Shown here: positions 9,362 to 17,695 of the stretch, one piece after another | How positions within the stretch are numbered: the first letter of the stretch is position 1 | Layout: each line of letters starts with the position of its first letter | DNA from: Hodarchaeum sp048939725 | GTDB lineage: Archaea > Asgardarchaeota > Heimdallarchaeia > Hodarchaeales > Hodarchaeaceae | Direction: 5' to 3' | Assembly (NCBI GenBank): GCA_048939725.1 | Contig: JBHLPG010000006.1 | Location: 1 to 44,154 of the forward strand | Length of the DNA stretch: 44,154 nt | The notes under the pieces: generated by a model | The model's input: only the letters and a program-made list of their open reading frames with translations | Databases searched by the model: none | What the model was told of the DNA's origin: nothing | Program-made: the position numbers and the translations under genes

Positions 9362-9458
9362 GTACTAGTGTATATACATTTTAAGGGATTGGAAGAGAAA
9401 TCCCCCTCTAGAAACTTCCGTATAATTAAATAAAATAGGATACCATTCATTTGGTCGG

Positions 9459-9465
9459 TATATAA
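9459..9465 (+). promoter_or_regulatory. TATA box of the small GTPase gene
   Basis: TATATAA at this position predicts transcription starting near 9487. That places the TTG at 9473 outside the transcript and leaves the ATGs at 9500 and 9542 as usable starts. Confidence 0.5.
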
Positions 9466-9541
9466 CTTACGGTTGGATTATCTGGTAACCTTTTTGAAGA
9501 TGAGCTATATATTCACATGGTTCAAAGTGGATGTTAATAAA

Positions 9542-10129
9542 ATGGATCTTTATGAGGGAAAACAGGAGCCTTTGTACAAGGTCTGTTTAGTTGGGGATGG
9601 TGGGGTAGGGAAATCTGCCATCTTAGAACGATTTCTTGGAACAGAAGAGAGGTTTCAAGGTGGGTATAAGCCAACGATCGGAATGGAAATAGCGGTTAAA
9701 AGTATGATTATAGATAATGTCGTAATTAATTTTCAAATTTGGGATATTGCTGGACAACCCCATTTTGAGTTTGTGAGAGCCAGTTTCTATAAAGGATCTC
9801 GTGGGATAATAATGGTTTTTGATTTATCTTCCACTCAAACTCTCTATCATCTACACCAATGGAAAAACGAAGTAATATCTACTGTTAATTACCCCATTCC
9901 ATTCTTGGTGGTTGGAAATAAAGATGATCTTCAAAATAAAATTGATCATGAAGAAATTAAGGATTTATTAGAGATTCTCAAACATGAAACTCCTTCAAAA
10001 TCGCTTCCTTTTCTGTTTACTTCAGCTTTTACTGGTCATAATATCAATGAGGTCTTTGAAACCCTAGGTCGGACTATTCTTTCACATTCTCATCTTCAAA
10101 ACCTTCCTAGCCTTCAGGTTACTCTTTGA
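9542..10129 (+). CDS. Rab/Ras-like small GTPase
   Basis: From ATG 9542 the protein has 195 residues. The G motifs are complete: G1 GDGGVGKS (about 18-25), G2 Thr45 in KPTIG, G3 WDIAGQ (67-72), G4 NKDD (126-129) and G5 TSA (160-162). This spacing and the WDIAGQ form match the Rab/Ras/Arf-like proteins expanded in Asgard archaea. Gln72 stands at the position of Ras Gln61, so GTP hydrolysis should be normal. There is no C-terminal cysteine motif, so prenylation is not expected. In-frame alternatives are ATG 9500 and TTG 9473; the TATA box at 9459 excludes TTG 9473, and P-loop proteins usually start close to G1. It is a single gene with no recognisable GAP, GEF or roadblock neighbour. Confidence 0.9.
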   Translation: MDLYEGKQEPLYKVCLVGDGGVGKSAILERFLGTEERFQGGYKPTIGMEIAVKSMIIDNVVINFQIWDIAGQPHFEFVRASFYKGSRGIIMVFDLSSTQTLYHLHQWKNEVISTVNYPIPFLVVGNKDDLQNKIDHEEIKDLLEILKHETPSKSLPFLFTSAFTGHNINEVFETLGRTILSHSHLQNLPSLQVTL

Positions 10130-10164
10130 TAGCATTGGGACTAGGATGATTAAATCAAAAAAAT

Positions 10165-11172
10165 CTAGTTACCCATGGGAGGATGCGGGATGTAAGGTTC
10201 TTCCATGTATTTGATGTCATCAGAAGAAAGTTTAATCTCTAATGCTTCTATTGCAGATTCAACATACTCAACTTTCGAAAATCCAACGATTGGCGAAGTG
10301 ATAACTTGTTTATTGAGAAGCCAAGCCAGAGCAATCTGGGCTGGTGTAACATCTTTCTCTTCTGCAACCTCCACCACCCTATCGACAATGTCAAAATCTT
10401 CAGGACGAAAGTATCTCCTAGTCATCATTTGGTCAGTTTTTCCTCTGACCGAATTACTTGATTGGGGCCCTTCAGACCGTTTATATTTCCCCGAAAGAAA
10501 TCCACGAGCCAATGGAGACCATGGAAGCACCCCAACCTGTTGATCTTCACAAAAAGGAAGCATTTCTCGTTCTTCTTCTCGGTAAACAAGATTGTAATGA
10601 TTCTGCATTGTGCTAAAGGGTTCATAACCGTAACGTTCAGCCATCCAAAAGCTCTTTACAAACAACCAAGCACGCATATTATTGGCTCCAAAGTGTAGGA
10701 TCTTACCCTGATCAATTAAGTGGTTAAAGGTCCCCAAAAGTTCTTCTAATGCTGGAAGAGGCCTTCTATCTAAGCTCCAAAAGCTATGAATTTGATATAA
10801 GTCGATATAATCCATTTGTAGACGTTTTAAAGATGCCTCTATGGCTCGAAAGATATGAAAGCGAGACAATCCTCCTTTATTTGGGACTGGATTATCTAAA
10901 TATATCCCTTCCAATTGATATCGACACTTTGTCGCGATTATTACATCATCTCGATATTCCTTGAGGAGTTCTCCAAGAATCTCTTCGGATCTTCCTCCTG
11001 AGTAAATATTTGCGGTATCGAAGAAATTAATTCCAAGGTCTAGTGCTTTTTCAACGATTGGTTTCGCTTGATCGATTTCGATTTGCCATTCTAGCCGATT
11101 GCCAAAAGAGAAACCCCCTAAACATAATCGAGAGACCTCCAGACCAGTTTTTCCTAAATTTGTATACTTCAT
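10165..11172 (-). CDS. Aldo/keto reductase
   Basis: This 335-residue NAD(P)H-dependent oxidoreductase of the AKR superfamily has a TIM-barrel fold. The catalytic tetrad is intact: Asp52 and Tyr57 in FDTANIY, Lys82 in IATKC and His129 in YQIHS. The C-terminal cofactor region (ITSPIVGFSK) is recognisable. It belongs to the YajO/Tas-like group by its N-terminal KYTNLGKTGLEVSRLCLGG pattern. It is the last gene of a long minus-strand run starting at 17484: four M19 enzymes, an MFS transporter, a DJ-1/PfpI protein, then this gene. Gaps are 12-51 bases, so they may form one operon. The substrate is probably an aldehyde or ketone. A broken AKR gene lies at 37036-37479 but belongs to another subgroup. 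Confidence 0.9.
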   Translation of the reverse strand: MKYTNLGKTGLEVSRLCLGGFSFGNRLEWQIEIDQAKPIVEKALDLGINFFDTANIYSGGRSEEILGELLKEYRDDVIIATKCRYQLEGIYLDNPVPNKGGLSRFHIFRAIEASLKRLQMDYIDLYQIHSFWSLDRRPLPALEELLGTFNHLIDQGKILHFGANNMRAWLFVKSFWMAERYGYEPFSTMQNHYNLVYREEEREMLPFCEDQQVGVLPWSPLARGFLSGKYKRSEGPQSSNSVRGKTDQMMTRRYFRPEDFDIVDRVVEVAEEKDVTPAQIALAWLLNKQVITSPIVGFSKVEYVESAIEALEIKLSSDDIKYMEEPYIPHPPMGN

Positions 11173-11202
11173 TATTTTCCATCCTTTTATATTATTTTTT
11201 CC

Positions 11203-11850
11203 TCATGTCCAAGGATATTCCATATAATGAGCTGTTTTCTGAGCAACTTCTTCTCCAACAAGTTCAGAGACTAAAAATAAACTCATATCAATTCCTGCAG
11301 CAATTCCAGCAGATGTCACAACTCGTCCTTGTCCAGTAACAACGAAACGTTTTCCTTGTATTATTTTAACTTGGGGATAGGTTTTTCTCATCCTTTCAAT
11401 ACTCGCCCAGTGAGTTGTAGCCTCCAGTCCTTCTAAAAAATCAGCTTCTGCAAGAAGAAAACTCCCAGTACACACACTCGCCATCAATTGAGCTTTCTCC
11501 TTTTGTGACTTCAGCCATTCAATAAGGACAGAATTTTGAACTTCTTTTCTCGTTCCCCATCCTCCAGGCACTAAAATAAAATCGAACTTTGGATGATCAT
11601 TAAAATCATAATCTGTAAGAACTTCTAAGCCACCACGACATCTTAATGAACCACTTTTTTCAGAGATTAGCTTAACAGTAAAAGGACTATCATCTGTTCG
11701 CTGACCTTCTTCGTCCAGAAATCTAGTTACAGAGAAAACCTCAAAAGGTCCACAAAAATCTAAGACCTCCACTTGGTCAAAAACTAGGATCCCCACAAGC
11801 CATGGGGTATCTTTTTGGGGATTTCTAGTTACATTTATGCTTCCCATCAT
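11203..11850 (-). CDS. DJ-1/PfpI (ThiJ) family protein
   Basis: This 215-residue class I glutamine-amidotransferase-like protein of the DJ-1/PfpI superfamily resembles isocyanide-hydratase-like or AraC-N-terminal-like members. The nucleophile elbow is ASVCTGSFLLA with Cys127, and THWAS (His147) follows as in that subgroup. The acidic residue expected near the nucleophile lies in the FDQVEVLDFCGP stretch (25-35). ATG start; 30 bases separate it from the aldo/keto reductase and 21 from the MFS gene. Possible roles include carbonyl-stress repair or hydrolysis of small nitrogen compounds. A decayed copy of its C-terminal end lies at 34146-34214. Confidence 0.85.
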   Translation of the reverse strand: MMGSINVTRNPQKDTPWLVGILVFDQVEVLDFCGPFEVFSVTRFLDEEGQRTDDSPFTVKLISEKSGSLRCRGGLEVLTDYDFNDHPKFDFILVPGGWGTRKEVQNSVLIEWLKSQKEKAQLMASVCTGSFLLAEADFLEGLEATTHWASIERMRKTYPQVKIIQGKRFVVTGQGRVVTSAGIAAGIDMSLFLVSELVGEEVAQKTAHYMEYPWT

Positions 11851-11871
11851 ATCACCTATACAAGAAAGGAA

Positions 11872-13086
11872 TCAACCAGGAAATTTAAGGTCTCTCTTGA
11901 TGAATAAATAACATAAAATCAAGAATAACCCAAATAAAGAGGATAAGCCACTTAGAATAAAAGCCATATCCAAATTTGAGAAAATATCCGCAATAATACC
12001 AAATATAATGGAACCAATCCCGAAACCTGTAGCTAATCCAGTACCAAATACTCCCATTGCCAACCCCCGCTCCTCACGTTTCGTCTCTACTGCAACGAGA
12101 GATATTAACGAAGGATATATAATCCCAAAGCCGAATCCTGCCAAAAAAAGTGGGATTATTGCAATCAATGGGTTTATGATTGTTGGTGTGATCATAATTC
12201 CTATACTAATACAGGTTATCCCTAAAAACATGTTAAATCTATTCCCTATCAACCCCATAATTTTTGCAGTTAAAATGCGACTGAAAATCGCACTAATGTC
12301 TCTGACTGCTAGTAAGATACCTATCTCAAAGGAGACTAGCCCTATTCCCCTAAGAAATAACGGATGGAACGAAACTCCAACGCTGTAGCACAAAGTCATG
12401 AGGAAAGATCCAAAGGTCGCTAATGCAACGTTTCTTTTAGTACGAAATATGTTGAATCCTTTGGAATAACTCTCTAGAATTCCATTCCTCTCCCGATGAA
12501 TGACTTCAGTAGATTCCTGACTTTGCTTCTTTCGATTCTTTCTTAAGAGAGGGAGTGTTGAGAAGAATCCAGCTATGGCGAGGCATGTGAAAACCATAAA
12601 GACAGCTTCGTAACTAATATGGTCAATGAGCCACCCAGCAATGGGTGGACCAATCAATTGCCCTATTCCTGTGATTGTTAAATACCGTCCTAATAATTGA
12701 GGTCTTTCACTCTCAGTTCCCATCTCTGAGATATATGCGGGTTCTGTTACGCGAAACGACGCTGCAGTCAGTCCCCATAATATCTGTGCAGGGATGAATA
12801 GTAGAACCTGCTTTGTGACCATACCTATGAAGAATGTTACTCCAGAAGCTAATCCGAGTATAAATGAAACACCATAAAAAAGTTCCCAACCAAACCTATC
12901 AGCACTCTCTCCCATTGGCATTCGGAGCCCTGATTGGATTATTGCCCGTGAACTTGCTATTAGTCCTACTAAAGCAGTTGTAGCTCCCAATACACTTGCT
13001 GCTAAAGGAACAGTCGGACTTAACAAGCCCAACATAGTAGTATATATAGTCCCAACGCAAATGATTAACAAAAAATCCGTATTCAA
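11872..13086 (-). CDS. Major facilitator superfamily transporter
   Basis: This 404-residue polytopic protein has about twelve hydrophobic helices and the loop 2-3 region MPMGESADRFGWELFYG, a variant of the MFS G-x-x-x-D-R-x-G motif. A central hydrophilic loop (about 187-210) is rich in charged residues. The start is TTG at 13086. It is embedded in the minus-strand run between the fourth M19 gene (50 bases upstream) and the DJ-1/PfpI gene (21 bases downstream). That position suggests export or import of a substrate or product of the M19 enzymes. Direction and substrate cannot be deduced. Confidence 0.85.
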   Translation of the reverse strand: MNTDFLLIICVGTIYTTMLGLLSPTVPLAASVLGATTALVGLIASSRAIIQSGLRMPMGESADRFGWELFYGVSFILGLASGVTFFIGMVTKQVLLFIPAQILWGLTAASFRVTEPAYISEMGTESERPQLLGRYLTITGIGQLIGPPIAGWLIDHISYEAVFMVFTCLAIAGFFSTLPLLRKNRKKQSQESTEVIHRERNGILESYSKGFNIFRTKRNVALATFGSFLMTLCYSVGVSFHPLFLRGIGLVSFEIGILLAVRDISAIFSRILTAKIMGLIGNRFNMFLGITCISIGIMITPTIINPLIAIIPLFLAGFGFGIIYPSLISLVAVETKREERGLAMGVFGTGLATGFGIGSIIFGIIADIFSNLDMAFILSGLSSLFGLFLILCYLFIKRDLKFPG

Positions 13087-13136
13087 CCTTTATTATTTCC
13101 TCTCTCGTTTTTCTCAATAAATGGTTACGAATTTTC

Positions 13137-14189
13137 TTAGCCAATTACTTTTCTCATCAGATTCATCGCATTGATACCCAAGATTTTTTCAATCTCTTGA
13201 TCACTATAGCCTCTAGAAACCAAGCCTCGAGTAATGTTGGGCCATTCTTCGGGACTCTCAATGCCTGCCATATACGGAGCATTTAATTCTTGTCCTGTAC
13301 GATCCAAATAGAAGACCGTTTTAGCAGCTTGACGATGATATTCGACTTGATCTTCGAAAACATTATCTAATCCAATTGCACATTTATCGACCCCTATTAA
13401 ATTCACGATGTAGTCAACATGGTTTAATAGGTCATCAATACCCTGTTCAGGTTTATTACTGAGCTGATTAGGGATAGCAGAAACTCCAGCAATCCCACCT
13501 TTTTCAGCAAGAGCTTGAAGCTCTTCATCGGTCTTCATTCGTTTACACTGTGGGTGGAGAGCTCGTGCCCCGACATGGTTAGCGATGACTGGGTCTTTAG
13601 ATGTCTCTATAGTATCCAAGGTGGTTTGGATACCAACATGGGAAAGATCGATTAACATTCCAACTTTGTTCATCCGTTCAACCAGATCAATCCCGATGTA
13701 TGACAAGCCTTCATTGGTTCGTTCCCCACACCCGTCCCCAGCGTACGTCCGTGTATTAAATGTCAGTAGTGCCATCCGGATTCCTAATCCATATGCTACG
13801 TCTACATTGTCTAGTGTTTTTCCAAATGTTTGAGGTTCTAATTGAAACATCGTGGCTATTTTTCCCTCTTTTTTGGCCCGTTTAAAATCCTCAGCTTTGA
13901 ATGCGGGCATAAAATCGGGATGTTTTATTGATCGCTGCATCAAATAGCCTAGTTCATCCATTGATTGCTGGAAGTTCTCGTGAATGGCTGCAACAGCCTC
14001 TACGAAGCCTGTTACACCAGAGTTCTTTATTCTGGGCACTAAGAAGTCTTCATCTGGTAAAATGTGGGAGTGAAGATCAATAGTGATGATTCTTTTATGT
14101 AACTCCTCAGCTCTTTCTTCTTCTGCTTTATCAAGTTTAATAAAACGTTCTTTCAGAGGCAATTTCAAATATTCTTCACGTGGGAGCAT
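13137..14189 (-). CDS. M19 (membrane dipeptidase) family hydrolase, type A, copy 1
   Basis: This 350-residue metallohydrolase is related to renal/membrane dipeptidase, a zinc-dependent TIM-barrel enzyme cleaving dipeptides with broad stereospecificity at the C-terminal residue. Deduced metal-site residues are His40 and His42 in IDLHSH, Glu118 in FQLEP, His184 in DLSH and His205 in ANHVGARAL; Asp275 in IGLD is the likely acid/base. In classical M19 the second position of the first motif is Asp (HxD); here it is His. There is no signal peptide, so it should be cytoplasmic. A charged N-terminal segment of about 36 residues (REEYLKLPLKERFIKLDK) is shared by all seven copies. ATG start with GGAAGGT upstream. 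It is the fourth of four consecutive copies, with the MFS gene next. Confidence 0.85.
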   Translation of the reverse strand: MLPREEYLKLPLKERFIKLDKAEEERAEELHKRIITIDLHSHILPDEDFLVPRIKNSGVTGFVEAVAAIHENFQQSMDELGYLMQRSIKHPDFMPAFKAEDFKRAKKEGKIATMFQLEPQTFGKTLDNVDVAYGLGIRMALLTFNTRTYAGDGCGERTNEGLSYIGIDLVERMNKVGMLIDLSHVGIQTTLDTIETSKDPVIANHVGARALHPQCKRMKTDEELQALAEKGGIAGVSAIPNQLSNKPEQGIDDLLNHVDYIVNLIGVDKCAIGLDNVFEDQVEYHRQAAKTVFYLDRTGQELNAPYMAGIESPEEWPNITRGLVSRGYSDQEIEKILGINAMNLMRKVIG

Positions 14190-14240
14190 TTTATACCTTC
14201 CTATGAGTTGAATTAGTGTGAGAGGAGGTTGTTTCCTTCT

Positions 14241-15320
14241 TCACCCAATAACTTTCTCAATGATTTTCATCGCATTTCCCCCAATTATTTTCAGGATTTC
14301 TTCGTCTGAGTATCCTTCTGACACTAACCCACGAACTATATTCTTCCATTCATGAGGCCCTTCAATTCCAAAGAGATAGTCTCCAGTCAGCTGTATTCCT
14401 GATTCCTTAAAATTCCTAGAACCGCCTGCTGATCTTCTGTGCCCTGCTACTTGATCTCGAAAGACATTATCCAAACCGATAGCTACATGGTCAATACCAA
14501 CAAGGTTGACACAGTAGTTTATGTGCTTAAGATGGTCTTCAATTCCTTGATCTTTGTCAAAAGAAAGTTGATTCGGGATCGCGCTGATCCCTATTAATCC
14601 CTTTTTCTCTGCAACAGCCTGTAATTCCTCATCATTTCTTAATCGTTTACATGGTGGATTCAAAGCACGAGCCCCAGCGTGGTTAAAGACACAGGGATCT
14701 TTTGAATGTTCAATTGCGTCCAATGATGTCTGAATTCCACTGTGACTCAAATCAATGAGCATTCCAATTTTATTCATACGCTCCACGAGTTCAAGACCTA
14801 GATAACTAAGGCCTGCATTAGTTCTTTCGGCAATACCGTCACCAATATAGTTTCTAGTATTGAAACACAGTAAAGCCATTCTTATTCCATGTCCATAAGC
14901 GATTTCCACTCTATCAAGATTCCTACCGAAGGTATTTGGCTCTAATTGAAACAGGACAGCTTGTTTACCTTCCTTTTTCGCTTTTCTGATATCTTCAGCT
15001 TTATAGGCGGGTATCAGACTTTGTTCTTTCTCAGTGATTGCAAAATATTTTCCTAGAAGATCCATGGATTCCGCAAAATTTTCTGATAGTGCTGGGACGG
15101 CTTCGAAACACCCTTCGACACCCATTTGATGAACAAGGTTTAGCTTTTCCTCATTCCATTCGAAGATCACTGATCCATAGATATGCGTATGTAAGTCGAC
15201 CTTTAATGATTTTGTAAAGAGTTCCTCAGCCCTTTCAGATTCTGATGAACTCAATTTGATGTATTTTTCTTCTTCTGGAAGTTTTAGATATTCTTCGCGG
15301 GTATAACCTCGGTTAGTCAT
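14241..15320 (-). CDS. M19 family hydrolase, type B, copy 1
   Basis: From the ATG at 15320 this is a 359-residue M19-type enzyme. The ATG is preceded by AAAGGTGG; an in-frame GTG at 15335 is less likely because it overlaps that ribosome-binding site. The metal motif is VDLHTH (His44, His46 from this start), followed by YGSVIFEW, which marks the type B subgroup together with the copies at 16414 and 26413. FQLEP, DLSH, FNHAGARAL and IGLDNVF follow in order. No signal peptide is present. Type A and type B copies alternate along the minus strand (B, A, B, A from 17484 to 13137), which suggests duplication of a two-gene unit. Confidence 0.85.
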   Translation of the reverse strand: MTNRGYTREEYLKLPEEEKYIKLSSSESERAEELFTKSLKVDLHTHIYGSVIFEWNEEKLNLVHQMGVEGCFEAVPALSENFAESMDLLGKYFAITEKEQSLIPAYKAEDIRKAKKEGKQAVLFQLEPNTFGRNLDRVEIAYGHGIRMALLCFNTRNYIGDGIAERTNAGLSYLGLELVERMNKIGMLIDLSHSGIQTSLDAIEHSKDPCVFNHAGARALNPPCKRLRNDEELQAVAEKKGLIGISAIPNQLSFDKDQGIEDHLKHINYCVNLVGIDHVAIGLDNVFRDQVAGHRRSAGGSRNFKESGIQLTGDYLFGIEGPHEWKNIVRGLVSEGYSDEEILKIIGGNAMKIIEKVIG

Positions 15321-15348
15321 CTGACTTCTTACCACCTTTACATAGTCG

Positions 15349-16401
15349 TTAATCTACTACTCTTTCAAGTATCGAAAGGGCATTTCCTGATAAAATTTTC
15401 TCGATATCCTGGTCACTGTATCCTCTTTGTACCAATCCTCGTGTGATGTTTTGGAATTCCTCTGGATTTTCAATTCCATACATATACGGGGCGTTTAAAC
15501 CTTGTCCAATGTATGAAAGCTTGAATATTGTTTTTGCTGCTTCGCGATGGAAGCCAACTTGATCCCCAAACGTATTATCCAGTCCTATAGCGACATTATT
15601 AATCCCAATCAGGTTCACCATATAGTCCATATGGTCAAGAAAAGTTTCGATCCCCTGTTCCTTATCACTACTCAGCTGATTGGGAATGGCAGAGACACCT
15701 GCGATTCCTCCTTTCTCTGCTAACGCTTTAAGCTCTTCATCTGTCTTTAATCGTTTGCATCGGGGATGAAGAGCTCGTGCCCCGACATGGTTAGCGATGA
15801 CTGGGTCTTTAGAAGTCTCAATGGTATCCAGCGTGGTTTGGACACCTACATGGGAAAGATCTATTAACATTCCGACTTTGTTCATCCGATCCACCAAATC
15901 AATCCCAAAGTACGACAAGCCTTCATTGGTTCGTTCTCCGCAGCCATCGCCTGCATATGTTCGTGTATTAAACGTGAGTAAAGCCATCCGGATACCGTGT
16001 CCATATGCTATATCTACATTATCTAAGTTTTTGCCAAAGGTTTGAGGTTCTAATTGAAACAACACAGCCATTTTTCCTTCCTGTTTGGCGCGTCTGAAGT
16101 CCTCCGTTTTGAATGCAGGCATAAAATCTGGATGTTTGTTTACTCTAGTGAGAAATTTACCCAAAGTATCCATAGATTCTTGAAAATCTTCAGCTATCCC
16201 AGCAATGGCTTCAAGCCAGCCACAGACACCTGAATTTTTTATCCGATCAACGATATAATACCTATCCATTAGAATGTGTGAGTGCATATCAATAGAAATT
16301 AGTTTTTCATGTAGTTCTTCGGCTCTCTCTTCCTCTACTTTGTCTAGTTTAATAAAGCGTTCTTTTAAAGGTAATTTCAGATATTCTTCTCTAGAAATCA
16401 A
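15349..16401 (-). CDS. M19 family hydrolase, type A, copy 2
   Basis: This 350-residue M19-type enzyme is very close to the copies at 13137 and 24209. The metal motif is IDMHSH (His40, His42), followed by FQLEP, DLSHVG, ANHVGARAL and IGLDNTF. The start is TTG at 16401 with AAGGAGAT just upstream, and the ATTTCTAGAGAAGAATATC that follows gives the conserved ISREEY opening. A 44-base stretch around the NHVGARAL codons (15770-15813) is identical to 13558-13601 in copy 1, pointing to recent duplication or gene conversion. The upstream type B gene ends 12 bases before its start. Cytoplasmic; substrate unknown. Confidence 0.85.
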   Translation of the reverse strand: MISREEYLKLPLKERFIKLDKVEEERAEELHEKLISIDMHSHILMDRYYIVDRIKNSGVCGWLEAIAGIAEDFQESMDTLGKFLTRVNKHPDFMPAFKTEDFRRAKQEGKMAVLFQLEPQTFGKNLDNVDIAYGHGIRMALLTFNTRTYAGDGCGERTNEGLSYFGIDLVDRMNKVGMLIDLSHVGVQTTLDTIETSKDPVIANHVGARALHPRCKRLKTDEELKALAEKGGIAGVSAIPNQLSSDKEQGIETFLDHMDYMVNLIGINNVAIGLDNTFGDQVGFHREAAKTIFKLSYIGQGLNAPYMYGIENPEEFQNITRGLVQRGYSDQDIEKILSGNALSILERVVD

Positions 16402-16413
16402 TATTCTATCTCC

Positions 16414-17484
16414 TTATCCAACTACTTGTTTGAGTATATGTATCGCGTTTCCACCAATTATTTTTTGAATCTCATTGTCACTGTATCCTCTTTTGACCAA
16501 TCCCCTAATTATATTGGGCCAGTCACTAGGAGACTCTAGACCGTAAATATAATCCGCTGCAAGGACGATTCCCGCACGTTCTAGGTTGACTGTTTTTTCT
16601 GCTGCTAATTTTCTATGAAAGGCCACCTGATCATGGAATGTATTATCCAAACCAATACCCACATGGTCAACTCCGACTAAGTTTGCTACATACTCGATAT
16701 GGTTTAAGTGATCGTCAATGGATTGTTCTGGTTTGCAAGATAACTGATTGGGAATGGCAGATACTCCAAAAAGTCCTCCTTTCTCTGCTAATGCTTTTAT
16801 TTCGTCATCAGTTCTTAATCGTCCAACTGGCTCGTTTAGTGCGCGCGCTCCACTGTGATTGTAAAGGCAAGGATCTTTTGAATGCTCAATTGCGTCTAGA
16901 GCAGTCTGAAGGCCACAGTGACTTAGGTCCACGAGGATTCCAGCCTTATTCAGGCGTTCCACGAGTTCTAAGCCCAAGTAACTGAGCCCTGTATCTGTTC
17001 TTTCGGCACATCCGTTACCAATGTAAGTTCGTGTATTGAATGTGAGTAGAATCATCCTGAATCCGAGTCCGTAGGCCACATCGACAAGATCCAAGTTTCT
17101 TCTCCCGCTCCACGGCTCTAACTGATAAAGAACAGCTTGTTTTCCTTCTTTCTTTGCTTTTTTGATATCTGCTGCTGTGTATGCCGATACTAAACCAGGT
17201 TCTTTTTCAACGATACTCTTGTATGTCCCCAAGATTGCTGTTGTCTCTCTAAAGTCTTCTGGCAAGCATGGAACTGCTTCGAAACAACCATCAATTCCAG
17301 AATTCTCAACCTGTTTTCGAATGTCTGCATTCCACTCAAAATGGATGGAACCAAAAATATGGGTATGTAAATCGATTTTTATGCTCTTCTCAAAGAGTTC
17401 ATTGGCTCTTTCTTTTTCAGAAGAGCTAAGTTGTACAAATCTCTCTTCAGGATCAAGAGAGAGATACTCGTCTCTCGATATCAA
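16414..17484 (-). CDS. M19 family hydrolase, type B, copy 2
   Basis: This 356-residue M19-type enzyme is the first gene of the minus-strand run. It starts at TTG 17484 with GAGGAATG upstream. Motifs in order are IDLHTH (His40, His42), FGSIHFEW (type B signature), YQLEPWSGRRNL, DLSHCG, YNHSGARAL and IGLDNTF. The C-terminal GGNAIHILKQVVG matches the usual M19 ending. Its closest relative here is the copy at 26413, on the other side of the transporter genes, with the same length to within one residue. The promoter should lie in 17485-17695, shared with the divergent binding-protein gene. Confidence 0.85.
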   Translation of the reverse strand: MISRDEYLSLDPEERFVQLSSSEKERANELFEKSIKIDLHTHIFGSIHFEWNADIRKQVENSGIDGCFEAVPCLPEDFRETTAILGTYKSIVEKEPGLVSAYTAADIKKAKKEGKQAVLYQLEPWSGRRNLDLVDVAYGLGFRMILLTFNTRTYIGNGCAERTDTGLSYLGLELVERLNKAGILVDLSHCGLQTALDAIEHSKDPCLYNHSGARALNEPVGRLRTDDEIKALAEKGGLFGVSAIPNQLSCKPEQSIDDHLNHIEYVANLVGVDHVGIGLDNTFHDQVAFHRKLAAEKTVNLERAGIVLAADYIYGLESPSDWPNIIRGLVKRGYSDNEIQKIIGGNAIHILKQVVG

Positions 17485-17499
17485 TTTTTCATTCCTCAG

Positions 17500-17516
17500 A
17501 AGTTAAAAAGTAACTT
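17500..17516. promoter_or_regulatory. Inverted repeat in the divergent M19 / dppA promoter region
   Basis: AAGTTA and TAACTT form a 6-base inverted repeat around a 5-base spacer, 16 bases upstream of the first M19 start. On the minus strand a TTTAAA element overlaps its upstream end. The rest of the 211-base intergenic region (17485-17695) is AT-rich with T-runs and no other clear structure. It is a possible operator for the minus-strand run; short AT-rich repeats arise easily by chance. Confidence 0.3.
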
Positions 17517-17695
17517 TAAACCGAATACTTCTTTTTTTTTCTAAAGTTTTTCCCTAATTTAATTTTATAGAATGAAAGTATTATCGGAAAGTTTTTTATC
17601 TTATGCAAAATAGAATTCAAAATTGTCCTACAGCTTACTACAACTGTTAATGATGTATGTAAGAAAAGAAGTGTTAGGATGAATCAATTGAAAAG

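Noticed and set aside
13557..15815. Repeated sequence blocks in the M19 region as a CRISPR array or mobile repeat
   Set aside because: The similar blocks are homologous coding segments at gene-length spacing, not short regularly spaced repeats, and no cas or transposase genes are present.
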